Shown here piece by piece: positions 1 to 11,438 of a DNA stretch of 64,000 nt. The notes beneath the pieces were generated by a model, which searched no databases, had not been told where the DNA came from, and saw only the letters and a list, made by a program, of their open reading frames with translations. Origin of the DNA: Boothiomyces macroporosus (lineage: Eukaryota; Chytridiomycota; Chytridiomycetes; Rhizophydiales; Terramycetaceae); assembly GCA_027604185.1 (NCBI GenBank), contig JADGKB010000036.1, positions 1 through 64,000 on the forward strand. Direction: 5' to 3'. A program made the position numbers and the translations under genes. How positions within the stretch are numbered: position 1 is the first letter of the stretch; every line of letters begins with the position of its first letter.

Positions 1-1766
1 TCAATTAAATCAATAAATACATAACGAAATATCTCGGAAGATTATTGACCAAAAAAGAAGATTTAGAAAAATCATCTGGATCTAAAGGGTAATTTTGAAA
101 AATATAGCCCATCTTGTACTATTTTTCATATATTCAAACAATAAATCCTCTCCAAAAATTGCATTAGAAAGTGACTTTAAAATAGAAAAATTGATTGGGC
201 GAAACTAATGACCATGGTTTTCGTACATAAACTTCGAATTCTAAAATATATTTCACAAAATATTGACTGTAACAAAACGCAGTGTATAAGTTCACTATAA
301 CACTCCATTAAATCATTTATTGCGATCAACACTAGATCAATTGATTTTAGGGTTTTTGTACTTTATCAACCTCCATGTAGATAAAATAGATCTGAGTTAC
401 GGCATGTTAATTCGAACCAATATCGAATTTAATTAACATAGTTTATCCAGAAAGGGACAGATCAGTTAGAGGCAAAGAGTTGCTGAGAGCAATCAAATAT
501 TTCCATTAGAATAACATAAGTTTTGCAACTCTGTAAACCGTTGCTCCTTGCAAAATATAAACTGTAAGCATCGCAAAACATAGAACTCATTTATTAATTT
601 TGGTCTACATTGCTGAACTTCGACTGAGAATGAATTCATGTGCACTTGATGCAAACTCATCTACATTTTGCTCCCTACGGTTCAACCGAACTTCTAAGTA
701 AGTGACAAAATACGAACCCAACTAAAATGTGATATGTGCGAAGAATATATTTGATTATTTCCAAATCGAAACTGCTTCCAACTGCACTCAAGCAATAGAT
801 TACCAATATATATTCAGCTTTTTGTTTAATACAATCTTACAATTTCGATATAGCTATTTCATTTGTCATTAAATGTGAGAAATCACGATAATTAATTGTG
901 AAAATTAACTTCATGGATATAACTTAAAAAGTTCGGCAAACAGGATTCAATCAGCAGTCTGTACTTTCAAAATTAAAAATAGTATTTTTAATATATAGTT
1001 TTGATACTATTAGAAATTTTTTGAGCAGTAAGTGTATTTTCTGGCTCAAAGGGTGTATAATTAAATCGAATTCCTCCATAGTCCTATTCATTCCGAAATA
1101 TCTCCTCATAATCATTTTATTGCAATAGGAGTTAATTTTCTGCCAGATTAGTGGTGTATATTTTAGAATTGTGAATTTAGATATATAATTTAACCGAAAT
1201 TTGAATTCCTTTTTAAATATCTCCTTTACTATTACACAATGTATTTCAAGTACAATTATCTTTTCAACCGCAATATAACATTTGTAAACTGCGATCTAAA
1301 AATTCAACTGATTAACTAGTATATCTTTACTGTTGAAAATGTTCTCGATTTAATAGTTTCTATTTCTTTACTCCTCACCTTGTCCTATTTTCGCATTGCC
1401 ACCATCAATTTTTTCCTAATAATTTAACATATGTTCTCAGTTTTTAAATTGGTGGCAATTCTATTTAGTAAATGTATTTGGCATAAGATGGAACTGAAAG
1501 GTATTTCAGAACTTGGTAAAATCAATTTGTCTTAGTGATTATTTTAAACAAGAAATAGAACAATGTCTCTATTGAAGTATGATTTAGTTTAATCGGTAGT
1601 AAGTTTAAGGACACTTGTGGTTTCAGAGCTTTAACATAAACTGGAAAAAATTTACTGAAATATGTGTTTATAAATAATATATAAATAAAATATATTAAAT
1701 ATCTTGTGGATCACACCTGAATCCTGGTGAATCCAATTCTTTTTGGTGCACAACACAACAGCTAAC
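1..1766. other. AT-rich stretch without a recognisable gene
   Basis: No open frame that resembles a protein, even allowing ~20-nt introns, and no tRNA-like or rRNA-like sequence was recognised on either strand. It is by far the longest gene-free stretch of the window and flanks the decayed recombinase gene, so it may be upstream non-coding sequence of that element or old element debris. I saw no terminal repeats by eye. Confidence 0.5.
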
Positions 1767-4059
1767 ATGACAACGAAAGTGAAAAAAGGTCGCAAACCTA
1801 TGTACCACGTTGAAGCAGAATACTGGCAAAAAGCAATAATCGGAATGAATCAAGTACTTGAAAGACTGGGACTCGCCATGTCCCCAAAGAAACACAGATT
1901 GTTTGGTACATTAACTTAATGTGTAGGAAATCATTGTCTGGCAAAGAAGACAGAGCGTGACTATTTAAAACACATCAGAGGGTTGCGGTATTTCTGTTGC
2001 CTGATTGGTGATTATGAAAGCTTACTGATCTTGCAGGAAGATGCTCCAAGACCTTTCTCACCAGCTGTTTCCGCCAACACTGCAGCAGCATTCATTCTTT
2101 ACAAAAGAAATGATGCTAATGCTATTTTAAAACTTCCCAATGGAGAAAAGGTATAGTCTCATTAATTAGATTTTGGATATTAATCAGAAAGAAATTAAAT
2201 GTACTGGGAAATGGAAAGATCCAAAGAATACGATGCAGTTCTCATCTGCGCTTTCTAGTCTTCACAACGCGTGGCCTGACCATATTGGAGGTTCGTATCA
2301 GGATAGCTGCTTAAATTGTGTTACAGCGGACAAAGCATGTATGTTACATGAACGCATGTTGGGCAGAGCTCTTTTATTAAGACGGGGTGATCCAACATTA
2401 AGCCAGCCTTTCAAGGATATCAATAAACAAAGCAAAAAAGAGGGAAGTGGATACTTAGTAAGCTGCTGTTAACATAGGCTCACGGAGATGACGCTCTTAC
2501 TGTTTTTGAATTACTGGTGCTCGACAAAATTTGATGTCGTCAAACAAAATGGAGGATTTCCAGTTATGGTTATTAGTTCTAGTGTCAATCAGACTATTTC
2601 TACGCTCAGAAGAGGCCACAGGAGAAGAAAAGAGAGTTTTTAATGGAGTAGAAAAAGTGGTTCCAGTCGGATTGACTATGGATTCCTTCGTTCCTTGTCT
2701 TTGTATCATTAGAGACGGAATTCTAGAGTGTAATGGTTAGTTAATATAGCTCTTGCGCTAAAGGTGCAAGGCAAGACTGACAAACACCCGGTTACGTTAC
2801 AACTATGGCGGGATAAACTTAACCCTGAATTATGCCCAATTGTTAATCTTCAACTGTATTCGTACTTGATTGGTATTAAAGGTATATTGCTATGCCTGAT
2901 CCCAGGTGGACACTTATTTCCTACTTTACATGAGATTGAAAGCAAGCCATCTGATGGGATTTATAGATCATGCCTCTCTGGGCAAAGTTATAGAGACAAA
3001 TTTCAAGATAAATGCAACACATCGTCCAAAAGAAAGGGAAGTGGGGGACACACACCTGCAGAAAAACAGCTTATCTGCTTGCTGTTTGGGGTGGAGGAAC
3101 ATTTCAAACGATTATGCGCTCTGCTAGACATAGTGTAACCATGCTATTAACTTTAGGATATTAAAACGGCGCAGAGGTATGAAAGAGATGCTGATGCTGC
3201 TTTAAAGGTCTCAAAATTCAACAGGAAATTTGATCACTTCAAAATTGTGCCATGGGTGCCAATCCGAGTTGAAAGTCTTCAAATGGTGCAAGTATTAAAC
3301 TCTGAAGGCTCTGCAGGATATCGTCCACTGTTAGAAATCGCAATCTACTATATAGAAGAAATGTGTGGAGTCGATAAGAATGACCTGAACTTTTCAATCA
3401 ATTGGATGTTCAACAAAATGTCCAGCTATAACAACACTGATAACCTTGGAGAAAAATTCAAAGAAAAAATAGCTCAATGGGTCCAACCAGAAATTGCTCA
3501 AAAGATTTTAGAAGAAGCACTGCTTTTGGCTGACATTAAAGTACGAAATGCTCTTTTAGGAAGGGAGATGTTGGTGAACGATGATCGTGATCACAATCGA
3601 AACCCAAGACCAAAGAAAAGAAGGAAACACAATAACCATTTGGAACTGACAAATGCAGAACGGGTGCAATCAACTATCACTATTGAAGACACGGAAGTTG
3701 CTCAATCAGACTCCAACAAGCGCCAAAGAGCTTCAGGAGAGGTTGACTTTCCGAAGAGAACAGAGCTCAGTAAAATGAAAACAAGTAAGCCGATCATAAT
3801 TGTAGTCAAAGAAAAGGTTGAAGCCATCATTGAAATACATGAAAATGGAAAGGATCACGGAATGACAACTCTCACACTGCCTTGCCAAAACTTTATGAAG
3901 AAAACTGTTCAACCACTTATTAGATGTTTTGAAAACCATTTTGATTCAGATTTGGACAAGTTCTGCAGTCACTTTACCAAGTTACCTTATTCAAGATATA
4001 ATGAAAAATGCAAAGGTCATGCCAACTCAGATTGCACGGCAATCAGCGATACAAAATAA
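1767..4059 (+). pseudogene. tyrosine-recombinase-like mobile-element protein, frameshifted
   Basis: Six short introns restore most of the frame: 1906-1926, 2151-2169, 2458-2477, 2730-2749, 2882-2905 and 3135-3156. The product resembles the large eukaryotic tyrosine recombinase (Crypton-like) proteins I remember from chytrids and oomycetes, for example in the block GKWKDPKN and the segment LFLRSEE around the likely box-I arginine. The catalytic region reads KWGTHTCRKTAY, an HxxR box, then ARHS joined across an intron to DIKTAQRYERD, which holds the likely nucleophilic tyrosine. A basic, Lys/Arg-rich region follows. Two one-base shifts cannot be explained by introns: one near 2525 and one near 3015-3045. 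The copy therefore looks inactive unless these are assembly errors. The exact element superfamily is uncertain. Confidence 0.6.
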
Positions 4060-4194
4060 AAATTTGATAACCACATTGTTCAGACCGACCATCTCCACAT
4101 TCCATGGTTTAAAATGCGTTAGAGGTGAACATGGAGTGGTTTATATTTTTGTGAAAGTCCTGTTTAATTTCTATATTATACATTGGTATTGCAT

Positions 4195-5842
4195 TTAGCG
4201 AAAAGGTACGACTTGACCACTCTTCTTGGTCTTTTTCACTATCTTCACACTGCTTGCAGTCCTAGTCATAAAAGGTGTAGAACTGCGAGTGGAAGAATCC
4301 TCTGGAACATATACGCTGGATTGGTCAATGATCTCTAACGTTTCGTTCTCGACACATATAGTTCCTTCACTTTCCACTGTGTTTTGAACAGGAATCACAT
4401 CAAAATCTGTCATTCGGTTGCACAGGAATCTCTCCCACCATTTCGTTTGTCTTTTGCGTACAAAGGAATTGTTCAGTGCTACTTCATTATTTTTTTGGCA
4501 ATTGCATTGAGATAAGAGCAATTTCAATCGTGCAATTTCACTTTCAAGCTCAGCAATTCTTCTGTTAATTCATTCTTACTTTCTCGACTGTGGGTCCAAA
4601 TTTATAATGGCGTTGTTTTTAACTTTCTTTGCTCTTTCTGCAAACTTTAATGTACCTATTGTTTCATCATAGGATATAGCTAAGGGTGTTATACATGCTT
4701 GAATTAATTATTTGGATACCCAAAATAAGTGTAATCGAATTTCCACCAAGTGAATCACTCAGTAGGTATGTCAATTTTGAATCCCGATAAGGGATATGAG
4801 TATTCCCTGATGACAGAGCATTGATTACGTTGCCTAAAGAAGATAAGGACATATTGATCGATGATCCTTCCTTCAGCCTGGTTCCAGTTGCACCGGTAGA
4901 TTCGACCCTCTCAGACCCTGCCAAATCAATCAAGTGAATTTTTGATCTCTTTTTGTTGATATTTCCCCCTGAAGAGCTGGAATTGGGTCTGCTAGTTTGG
5001 TCGATCGTTAATGAGAGGACTCCATGAGACCGGGATGACACTTTATTCATATTTGTCTCAGCAATGGTTCTATTTTGCGTTCCTTTTTTAATGATTCTGG
5101 TATTGTTATTCAAGCAACTTACTGGTAATAATCTCCAGGGGATCTCAAATGCTTTTCCACCAAACCTTCCACTTCAAGTTAGAAATAAACTACCATATAA
5201 CCCTTTACCAGTGGCAGAATATGGATCAATCCGTATCCTCAAGTCAACTAGAATCAACAAGAAGAACCTTGCTCTTCGTCGGAAACCAATAGGTCTCTTA
5301 ACTGCTCTTGGTATATTTCCAAGTAGCTGCCAGTGACGTTGTACTCTATTCCCTTTTTTTCACCATCAGCAATAGCAGCAGTGATTTGTTCAATGACTCT
5401 TGGCATGACACCTCGTTCATTTGAAAGGTCTGATCCCTGCATGGTATATGTTTTACCACTGATATTATTATCCAGCTTACCTACCAGTCTGGCCATATGC
5501 AAATATGCATCCGTTGAAACCCTCCATACATCTGTCAATTATTGGTTTAACCACAGCGAAAACTTGCTCCTGAGAATCGTTCTTGTTGAATACTCTATCA
5601 TATGCAAATACTCTTGTTCCTTTTCTCTTTTCTGGATCATGTATTACCACTGAGCTGAATGTTTTCTTTATACTATCAAAACTTTCAGCCTTGACAACAA
5701 CCGCAGTTCCGTCATAGTTTACTTTCTTTTCATTTGCGGTATTTACAAAGTGATTGCGTATCCTAACTGCAACTTGAACATTCTGTGATATCTTTGACTT
5801 TGTATCCATGAAAAATGTCGAGTTCTTCAGAGTACGCGCCAT
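4195..5842 (-). CDS. kinesin, N-terminal motor, short tail
   Basis: Microtubule motor. The motor domain starts at VAVRIR near residue 20 and contains the P-loop GQTGSGKT, switch I NKVSSRSH and switch II DLAGSER. It ends near the neck segment KFAERAKKVKNN, giving about 370 motor residues and a tail of only about 130. Six short introns are needed; one (22 nt) lies inside the P-loop between GQTGS and GKT, another (20 nt) joins EEQ to VDLRIR. The LRIRIDP...GLYVEGL arrangement recalls the kinesin-3 group, but no FHA or PH domain follows, so the family is left open. After the neck there is a short helical stretch and then a Ser/Thr-rich end. The CFAS gene lies just upstream on the same strand. Confidence 0.88.
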
Positions 5843-5918
5843 GCAAATATTCGAACGATACGAATGAAAACAGACACTGCTTATTAGAAGATTTATTGAA
5901 TTAAATGTAATTTGCATC

Positions 5919-7196
5919 TTAGAACGGGATTCCATGCAACAAATCTTGGTTTGATTCTCTTGATAATCGCACTTGTATATCGCCCAATGATCTGGTAGAG
6001 AATCCAACTTCACAGTAAGCAAAGTAGAATTCCCACTTTCTTTTAAATTCTGGAGTATATATATGGGATTTGCCCGTTTCTTGGACAACTTTATCAAAGT
6101 TCGCCATGAATTTTTCCCTCCATAACCTCAAACACTTGGCATAGTGAGGTCCAATGTTATCGAGCTTGTCCACAATTAAATTTCCTCTTGACCCAGCATA
6201 GACCGCATCTACTAAGGCCGTAACACTTGGGCAATGCCCTCCAGGGAATATGTGCTTCTTGATAAAGTCAACAGAAGTACAGTAGTTTTCGTACCTGGAA
6301 TCTGGCATGGTGATAACTTGCAATGAAACTATTCCATTTGGCCCTAGTAAGCTGTCGGCACATTCAAAGAACAATGGAAGAAATTCTGGTCCAACAGCTT
6401 CCAACATTTCACAAGTAACGATTCTATCAAATTGATATACAGAGGGGTCCAAATTGCGATAGTCACAGAGCAACACGGTTATTCGATCTGAATATCCAGC
6501 AGCCGCGATTCTCTCTTCAGCAAGGAGTTTTTGTTCTTCAGAGAGTGTTAATGAAACAACTGTGCAGTCGTATAGCTTTACCGCTTCAATGGCCAGCGCG
6601 CCCCATCCTGTTCCAATTTCTAAAACCTTCATATCTTTACGGATTTCTGCGTTCTTCAGCAAGGCATGAATTTTCCTATATTGCGCTGCTTCCAAATCAT
6701 CGTCATTTTCGTCTTTCCAAATCGGACAAGAGTAAGTCATTGTTGGATCAAGAAAGGCAGCAAATAATTCGTTTCCTAGATCATAGTGTGCTTGAATATT
6801 GAACAAGGCATTGTAGATAGTATTAGGAATATTGGAATTAAGGGCAGAATTAATCATCTTGTTCATTCCAAATGGTAATACATTCATTTCTTTTACTTTC
6901 TCGCGGTTTTTAATGCAGATCCTACAATCAGTTGCTAATTACAATAGGAGCGTTGCCAGATCATCTACTTGGATCTCCCCATTCATAAACCCTTCACCAA
7001 AGCCAAGGACTCCATTAAACACTACTCGTTGCCAGAATGCAGGATTAATCACTGTCATAATTGCTCGAGTTTTGGAAGTGAAATCGCCGATTTCCACAAC
7101 TTGGCTGGAGGTATGAATCTGAATGAACCCAATCTTGAACTTTTGAAGGAAAGATAAGCAGATGCTTTCGAACGCAGAATCAACAAAACCAAACAT
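5919..7196 (-). CDS. cyclopropane-fatty-acyl-phospholipid synthase-like methyltransferase
   Basis: SAM-dependent enzyme of the CFAS/mycolic acid cyclopropane synthase family, which methylates or cyclopropanates unsaturated acyl chains of phospholipids. Seen: HYDLGNE followed by FLDPTMTYSCPIW, the SAM-binding motif VLEIGTGWG, and SRYENYCTSVDFIKKHIFPGG, all typical family blocks. One 21-nt intron joins the first exon, about 85 residues, to the catalytic exon. The gene is divergent from an FAD-dependent amine-oxidase-like gene at 7616. In bacteria members of these two families (COG2230, COG2907) are commonly neighbours, so the pair probably works on the same lipid substrate and may have been acquired together. 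The start is the ATG at 7196; an upstream alternative is not excluded. Confidence 0.9.
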
Positions 7197-7279
7197 TGCA
7201 GTAAATGAAATTTTTCCCCCTTTAAATTCCAGTGTCGGAAAATCAATGTGAGGGGCCGTGACCAGTTGTTTTTCCTCAG

Positions 7280-7562
7280 TATGAGGTCACTCGAAATAGT
7301 ATTAGACTAGGAAAGGAATATTCTGGTTGGTTTATCAGCAGGCCCAAGCTTATTGAGTGTATTGAAATGCATAGCTGCGAAAAATACCGTGGTTTAAAAT
7401 CTCACGTAATTACTGGACAACCGGAAAAAGACTGGGAAAATAAATCAGAGAATATTGGCGGAGTAAACAGCAGGTTCCCAGTAAGTGATGTATTTATTGC
7501 AGATAATACGAGTATTGCATCGGGAGATTAGTGATCCGGGGGCACAGATACCCTTGGAATGA
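7280..7562 (+). CDS. possible small gene, 5' end unresolved
   Basis: Between the divergent CFAS and FAD-oxidoreductase genes a plus-strand frame is open from 7262. It reads YEVTRNSIRLGKEYSGW and continues to a well-formed 22-nt intron (7481-7502, GTAAGT...TTGCAG). After it the frame continues FPIIRVLHREI and stops at 7560. A second intron-like segment (7258-7279) lies just before the first readable codon, but I could not find an in-frame ATG upstream. The only in-frame ATG is at 7367. I do not recognise the family. It is small and moderately basic; no signal peptide or membrane segment is visible. It may be a real missed gene or chance coding-like sequence. Confidence 0.35.
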
Positions 7563-7615
7563 CCTCATTCACTAGTGAGCACATTTTGGTCGTTATAATT
7601 TTTCCACTTCTTTAA

Positions 7616-9115
7616 ATGGAATCTCAAAAAGTAGAGCATTGAATAACGATAGGTAGCGATTATTGGATCTGGGGTGTCTGGTTTATCTGCTGCTTGGCTT
7701 CTCAATCAGTCTAAAGAGTTTAAAGTTACGGTTTTTGAATCTGACGACTATTTTGGAGGACATGCGCATACCGTAGAGGTTTCTTCTCTTCAGGACAGCT
7801 CTATTAAAACTGGTGTTGACACTGGATTCATAGTTTGCAACAGCATTACCTATCCAAACTTTTTAAATCTTCTTGCAAGATTAGATGTAGAAATCATGAA
7901 TAGGTAATTATTGGTTGATTCAGTGATATGTCATTTGCTGTATCACGAAATAATGGCTCTCTAGAGTGGGCAGGAAAGAACTTGAACACCATCTTTGCCC
8001 AACGATCGAATTTGCTAAATCCAAATATGTGGAGGATGATATACGAGGTGGTGCGATTCAACGAGCATGCCAACCGTATTGCGGAAGAAGCAGATGCAAT
8101 GCCTCCAAACAGCCACCCTTTTGCCAAGATGTCACTTGGAGAGTTTTTCAAAAAGTTCAACTACTCCAAGTTCTTTTATGAAAATTATCTGCTGCCAATG
8201 ACTGCCGCGATCTGGAGTATGCCTGCAGATAAAACCTTTGACGAATTTCCTTTGGTCACTTTAGTTCAGTTTATGAGAAACCATCACTTGCTCCAAGTTT
8301 CAAACCGTCCAAAATGGAAAACCATTCCTAATGGTTCAAAGTCATACGTGGAAAAGATTGTTGCACAGCTAGACGATTGCCGTTTGAAAACCAAGGTAGT
8401 TGGCGTAAAAAGAATGCCAAACAAAGTTAACGTCATTTGTGAAAATGGAACAGTAGAAGAATTTGATCATGTCATTTTTGCCACCCATACTGACCAAGCA
8501 CTAGAAATCCTCGGAGATGATGCCACTCCAGAAGAAACTGAAATATTGGGTGGCGTGAAGTTTAGCCAGAACAAAGCTTATCTGCACAGGGACGAGACAT
8601 TGATGCCAAAAAATCGTACCACATGGTCAAGCTGGAATTACCTGACTGAAGTACAAGACGAAGCAAAATCGACTACAATGTGCCTTTCCTACTGGATGAA
8701 CAATTTGCAAACCTTCATTGATCCAGAAGTCTTTGGCAATGTCATAGTGACAATGAATCCTACTCGCTTACCAGATGAGAACAAAGTTCTTGGGAGTTGG
8801 AACTACACCCACCCGTCATACTCTTCGGAAACAATAAAATCCCAGGACGAACTGCACAAGATTCAAAACAAACGCAGAACTCTTTTTGCTGGAGCTTGGA
8901 CAAACTATGGTTTCCATGAAGATGGCTGCACATCGGGTCTGTTAGCTGCTGCACAATTAGGGGCTAAATGTCCTTTTGAAATTGTTTTGAATGGTGGTAG
9001 ACCAAAGTATGGGGTGAAGAAGGCAGACGCTAAGGCCAGAAATTCGTTTGATATAATTCCATTATTATCAATTACTGCGATACTAGTAGCTTGCATTTAT
9101 GCATACACTCTCTAA
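7616..9115 (+). CDS. FAD-dependent amine-oxidase-like oxidoreductase
   Basis: Flavoprotein of the NAD(P)-binding/amine oxidase superfamily (bacterial COG2907-like). The first exon is only five codons; a 22-nt intron (7631-7652) follows directly and the second exon opens with the dinucleotide-binding motif VAIIGSGVSGLSAAW, then the FES...FGGHAHTV and DTGFIV blocks. A second 20-nt intron near 7907 joins NS to DMSFAVS. The C-terminus has a conserved GFHEDG...SGLLAA FAD-contact region and ends in a hydrophobic segment of about 20 residues, a plausible tail anchor into ER or lipid membranes. Divergent to CFAS. The substrate is unknown; a role in modifying fatty acyl chains together with CFAS is an inference from the pairing. 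Confidence 0.88.
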
Positions 9116-9131
9116 ATAAAAATACTGATGA

Positions 9132-10912
9132 TTACTTTATTTTATCTACAATTGGCCAGGTGACTGGCACACCTTGATAGTACCAATCACCCACTCGCAT
9201 AATGATAGCATCATAGCAAAACTGAAGTTGGGATTTTGATTGAACCGCTCCACATCGTTGTTTCCTAAAGTGGTTTATCGTATGGGCAACCAAGTCGTTA
9301 GCAGGCAGTTCCCCAGGCTCATATATTGTATACCCAGATTTAAGTAAATGCAGCACGGAATCTATAGTGCAAAAGCTGGCTGTTCTTCCCAAACCTGCAC
9401 TGCAGTGAACAACCAAGGGTCCAATCTTTTTTTCTGCCGATGTTGTGTAGATTATATAATCTTGCTCTGCTTGCCGATTAATTTCATTTGCAACATCAAT
9501 CAAGGACAATACTTGTCTCGGGTCAGATGAATCATGGTCGGGCCATGCGGTATACTGTATCATTCTGATTCTTTTCAATTCAGGCGCTTCACTTAAATCG
9601 TCTTTTAGAAGCATTTCCCTTTTGACTATAAATTCACGAACAATCAGATTTCCATTCATTATTGTAAAGTTTTCAGAGTGTGATATTTTGAAACAAATTG
9701 AATTTGTTTTTGTCATTTTATGATACCTTTTTGAATTTCCAATTTCTTCTGGCCAATATCTATGACATTTGATTCTTCCCTGCTCTTCTTCTTTTGTGAG
9801 CATCACAATAACGGCGGTATTTTGCTCCCATACCATCTGCCAAAAGTCACCAAAAGACTGTGGAACTGGGCCCTGAGCAGCAATATATTTCTTTGATCCG
9901 TCCAAAGAAGTTAAAAACGATGCGTTGATGTAGTCTGCACCTTCTGTTTGGAGTACCACGCGAGTATGGTCATAAGGAAGTGCATCGGAATACCTATTCA
10001 GAACCTTGTTTTCTTGTTGCGATCCGACTTTAAGCGAATAAGTTGCATATTCATCCCTAAGCCTTGTTTTCTCAATGTCATTTATAGCTTTGTAAATAAA
10101 GTTGATCTTTTCCTTGATTTGTGATATATTTACAGTCTTTACAGTTTCAGAATACCAAGCAGGCAGGTAATGGTATTTGTGCAGCATCGAACAGAGCTCC
10201 AAAGTAGTTGCAGCCCGCTTTGCTGAATTCGCTGATAACGGTGAGAATTCCAGATTTTGAGCAGCGATTTTGGAAATCTTTTGTGTATCTAGTCTTGGCG
10301 GTTTCAAATCCGGAAGTGAAATAGGGGAGCTGGCCGGGATTTCAAGCGATATAGACCTTCCGTTGTTTCGCATTAACGAGCTATTTACAAGAACAGAATT
10401 ACTCCTTGTTCGACGCTCTAAGAGAGAAGGCTTTCTAAATTAATTTAAACTCACTTTAATGCAGGTAAAGTAACTCCTTTGTCCTGTCTCGACCTTTTGA
10501 TTTCTTCGTTTACGTAGCTATATTGATTTGTGGGTTGCAGTACTGTTGCTTGCGATATACTTTGTACTGGTGGCGATCCAATTTGTAGTTCTTGATTGTC
10601 CGGTATACTTTCTTGGTTACTGTTTCGCACTTCACTTCTCCCTCTTTTCAAACTCTCGTTTTTCTGAATTTCTATAGACGGTATTTGAACAGAGTGCTTT
10701 TCCTCTTCAAAGCTGTGTACTGGTAAACTTATTTGCGGAATAGGAGAGACCCTTTCAAAGTGAGCGTTTATCCCAGCCTTTTCCAACTCTGTCCTGTATG
10801 AAACTGAATAGTCCTGCGTTGGCGCTATTTCTATTTCCGGTTTATCTTCCTTGGTTATTATTATTGAGGAATTATTATTTACAGAGTCCTCCACTGACTG
10901 GTAATTTCCCAT
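9132..10912 (-). CDS. protein tyrosine phosphatase, N-myristoylation candidate
   Basis: Classical (receptor-type fold, soluble) PTP. A low-complexity N-terminal region of about 190 residues begins MGNYQS, a good N-myristoylation signal (Gly2, Ser6), so membrane anchoring is likely. One 20-nt intron joins it to the catalytic exon. Catalytic features: NRYSDALPYDHTRV substrate-binding loop, TAWPDH loop, and the P-loop HCSAGLGRT with the nucleophilic Cys and invariant Arg; the Q loop is QSKSQLQF. The C-terminus GVPVTW is shared with the second phosphatase at 50583, which marks the two as paralogues. Convergent with the FAD oxidoreductase, 16 nt between stops. Substrate unknown. Confidence 0.93.
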
Positions 10913-10978
10913 TTGAAATTTTGAAAAATTTAAAATGCAAAAAGTAACTTAAAAAACCGACCATTTTTATATAAGGTA

Positions 10979-11411
10979 TTACACTTGGCTAGCTATTTGC
11001 TGCTGGTAAGCAGTCTCCAACTTTACAACCTGCGGTTAATTTTACTATACTTCAAGCTTCTTTTTTTCCTGCTTGTCTTGCAATTCTTTAATCAACTGTT
11101 CTGATCGCTTAATTTCACCTGTAATATATTCGATACGCTTCTTTACATTGGAAACAGCCTCCACTCTAAAGTTAATTCCGAACACCTAAATTAAATCAAA
11201 ATAACCTGTCTTGCTTTACCAGACATGGGCCAATCATTTTGTAGATATTAGAATCATCTTTGAGTAATCCAAACTCGATCGACACTTGTTCATTTTCCTT
11301 TAATTGAGATTCCAACGCTGTTCTATTCTGCACCGCTTGATCATACTCCTTTTGGATTTGCTGGAACTGGGCGACTTGCTCTTGAAGTGATTGCTGGATA
11401 CTTTTGCTCAT
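10979..11411 (-). CDS. PFDN6: prefoldin subunit 6 (beta type)
   Basis: Subunit of the hexameric cytosolic chaperone that delivers unfolded actin and tubulin to CCT. Two coiled-coil arms flank the beta hairpin; the hairpin block reads FGLLKDDSNIYKMIGP with VLV-type continuation CLVKQD, typical of the beta class. The frame needs a 40-nt intron at 11166-11205 that looks like two 20-nt introns joined end to end, and a further 21-nt intron before the last exon. The product, about 120 residues, ends in an additional helix segment QQQIASQV. It lies upstream of the phosphatase on the same strand. CCT7, its functional partner, is encoded at 29729. Confidence 0.92.
11166..11205 (-). other. double intron: two 20-nt units back to back
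   Basis: On the minus strand the first unit is GTTATTTTGATTTAATTTAG (11186-11205) and the second is GTGTTCGGAATTAACTTTAG (11166-11185). Each alone has a GT start, a branch-like TTAAT or TTAAC and a TAG end. Only removal of both gives the prefoldin frame (KQDR joined to VEAVSNV). No exon base separates them. Confidence 0.75.
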
Positions 11412-11438
11412 TCTTGATCTTTAAAAATTTGGAAAAAA

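Noticed and set aside
2500..3050. Programmed ribosomal frameshifting in the recombinase gene
   Set aside because: The two shifts lie at ordinary homopolymer-rich places without a slippery heptamer and downstream structure that I can see; decay or sequencing error is simpler.
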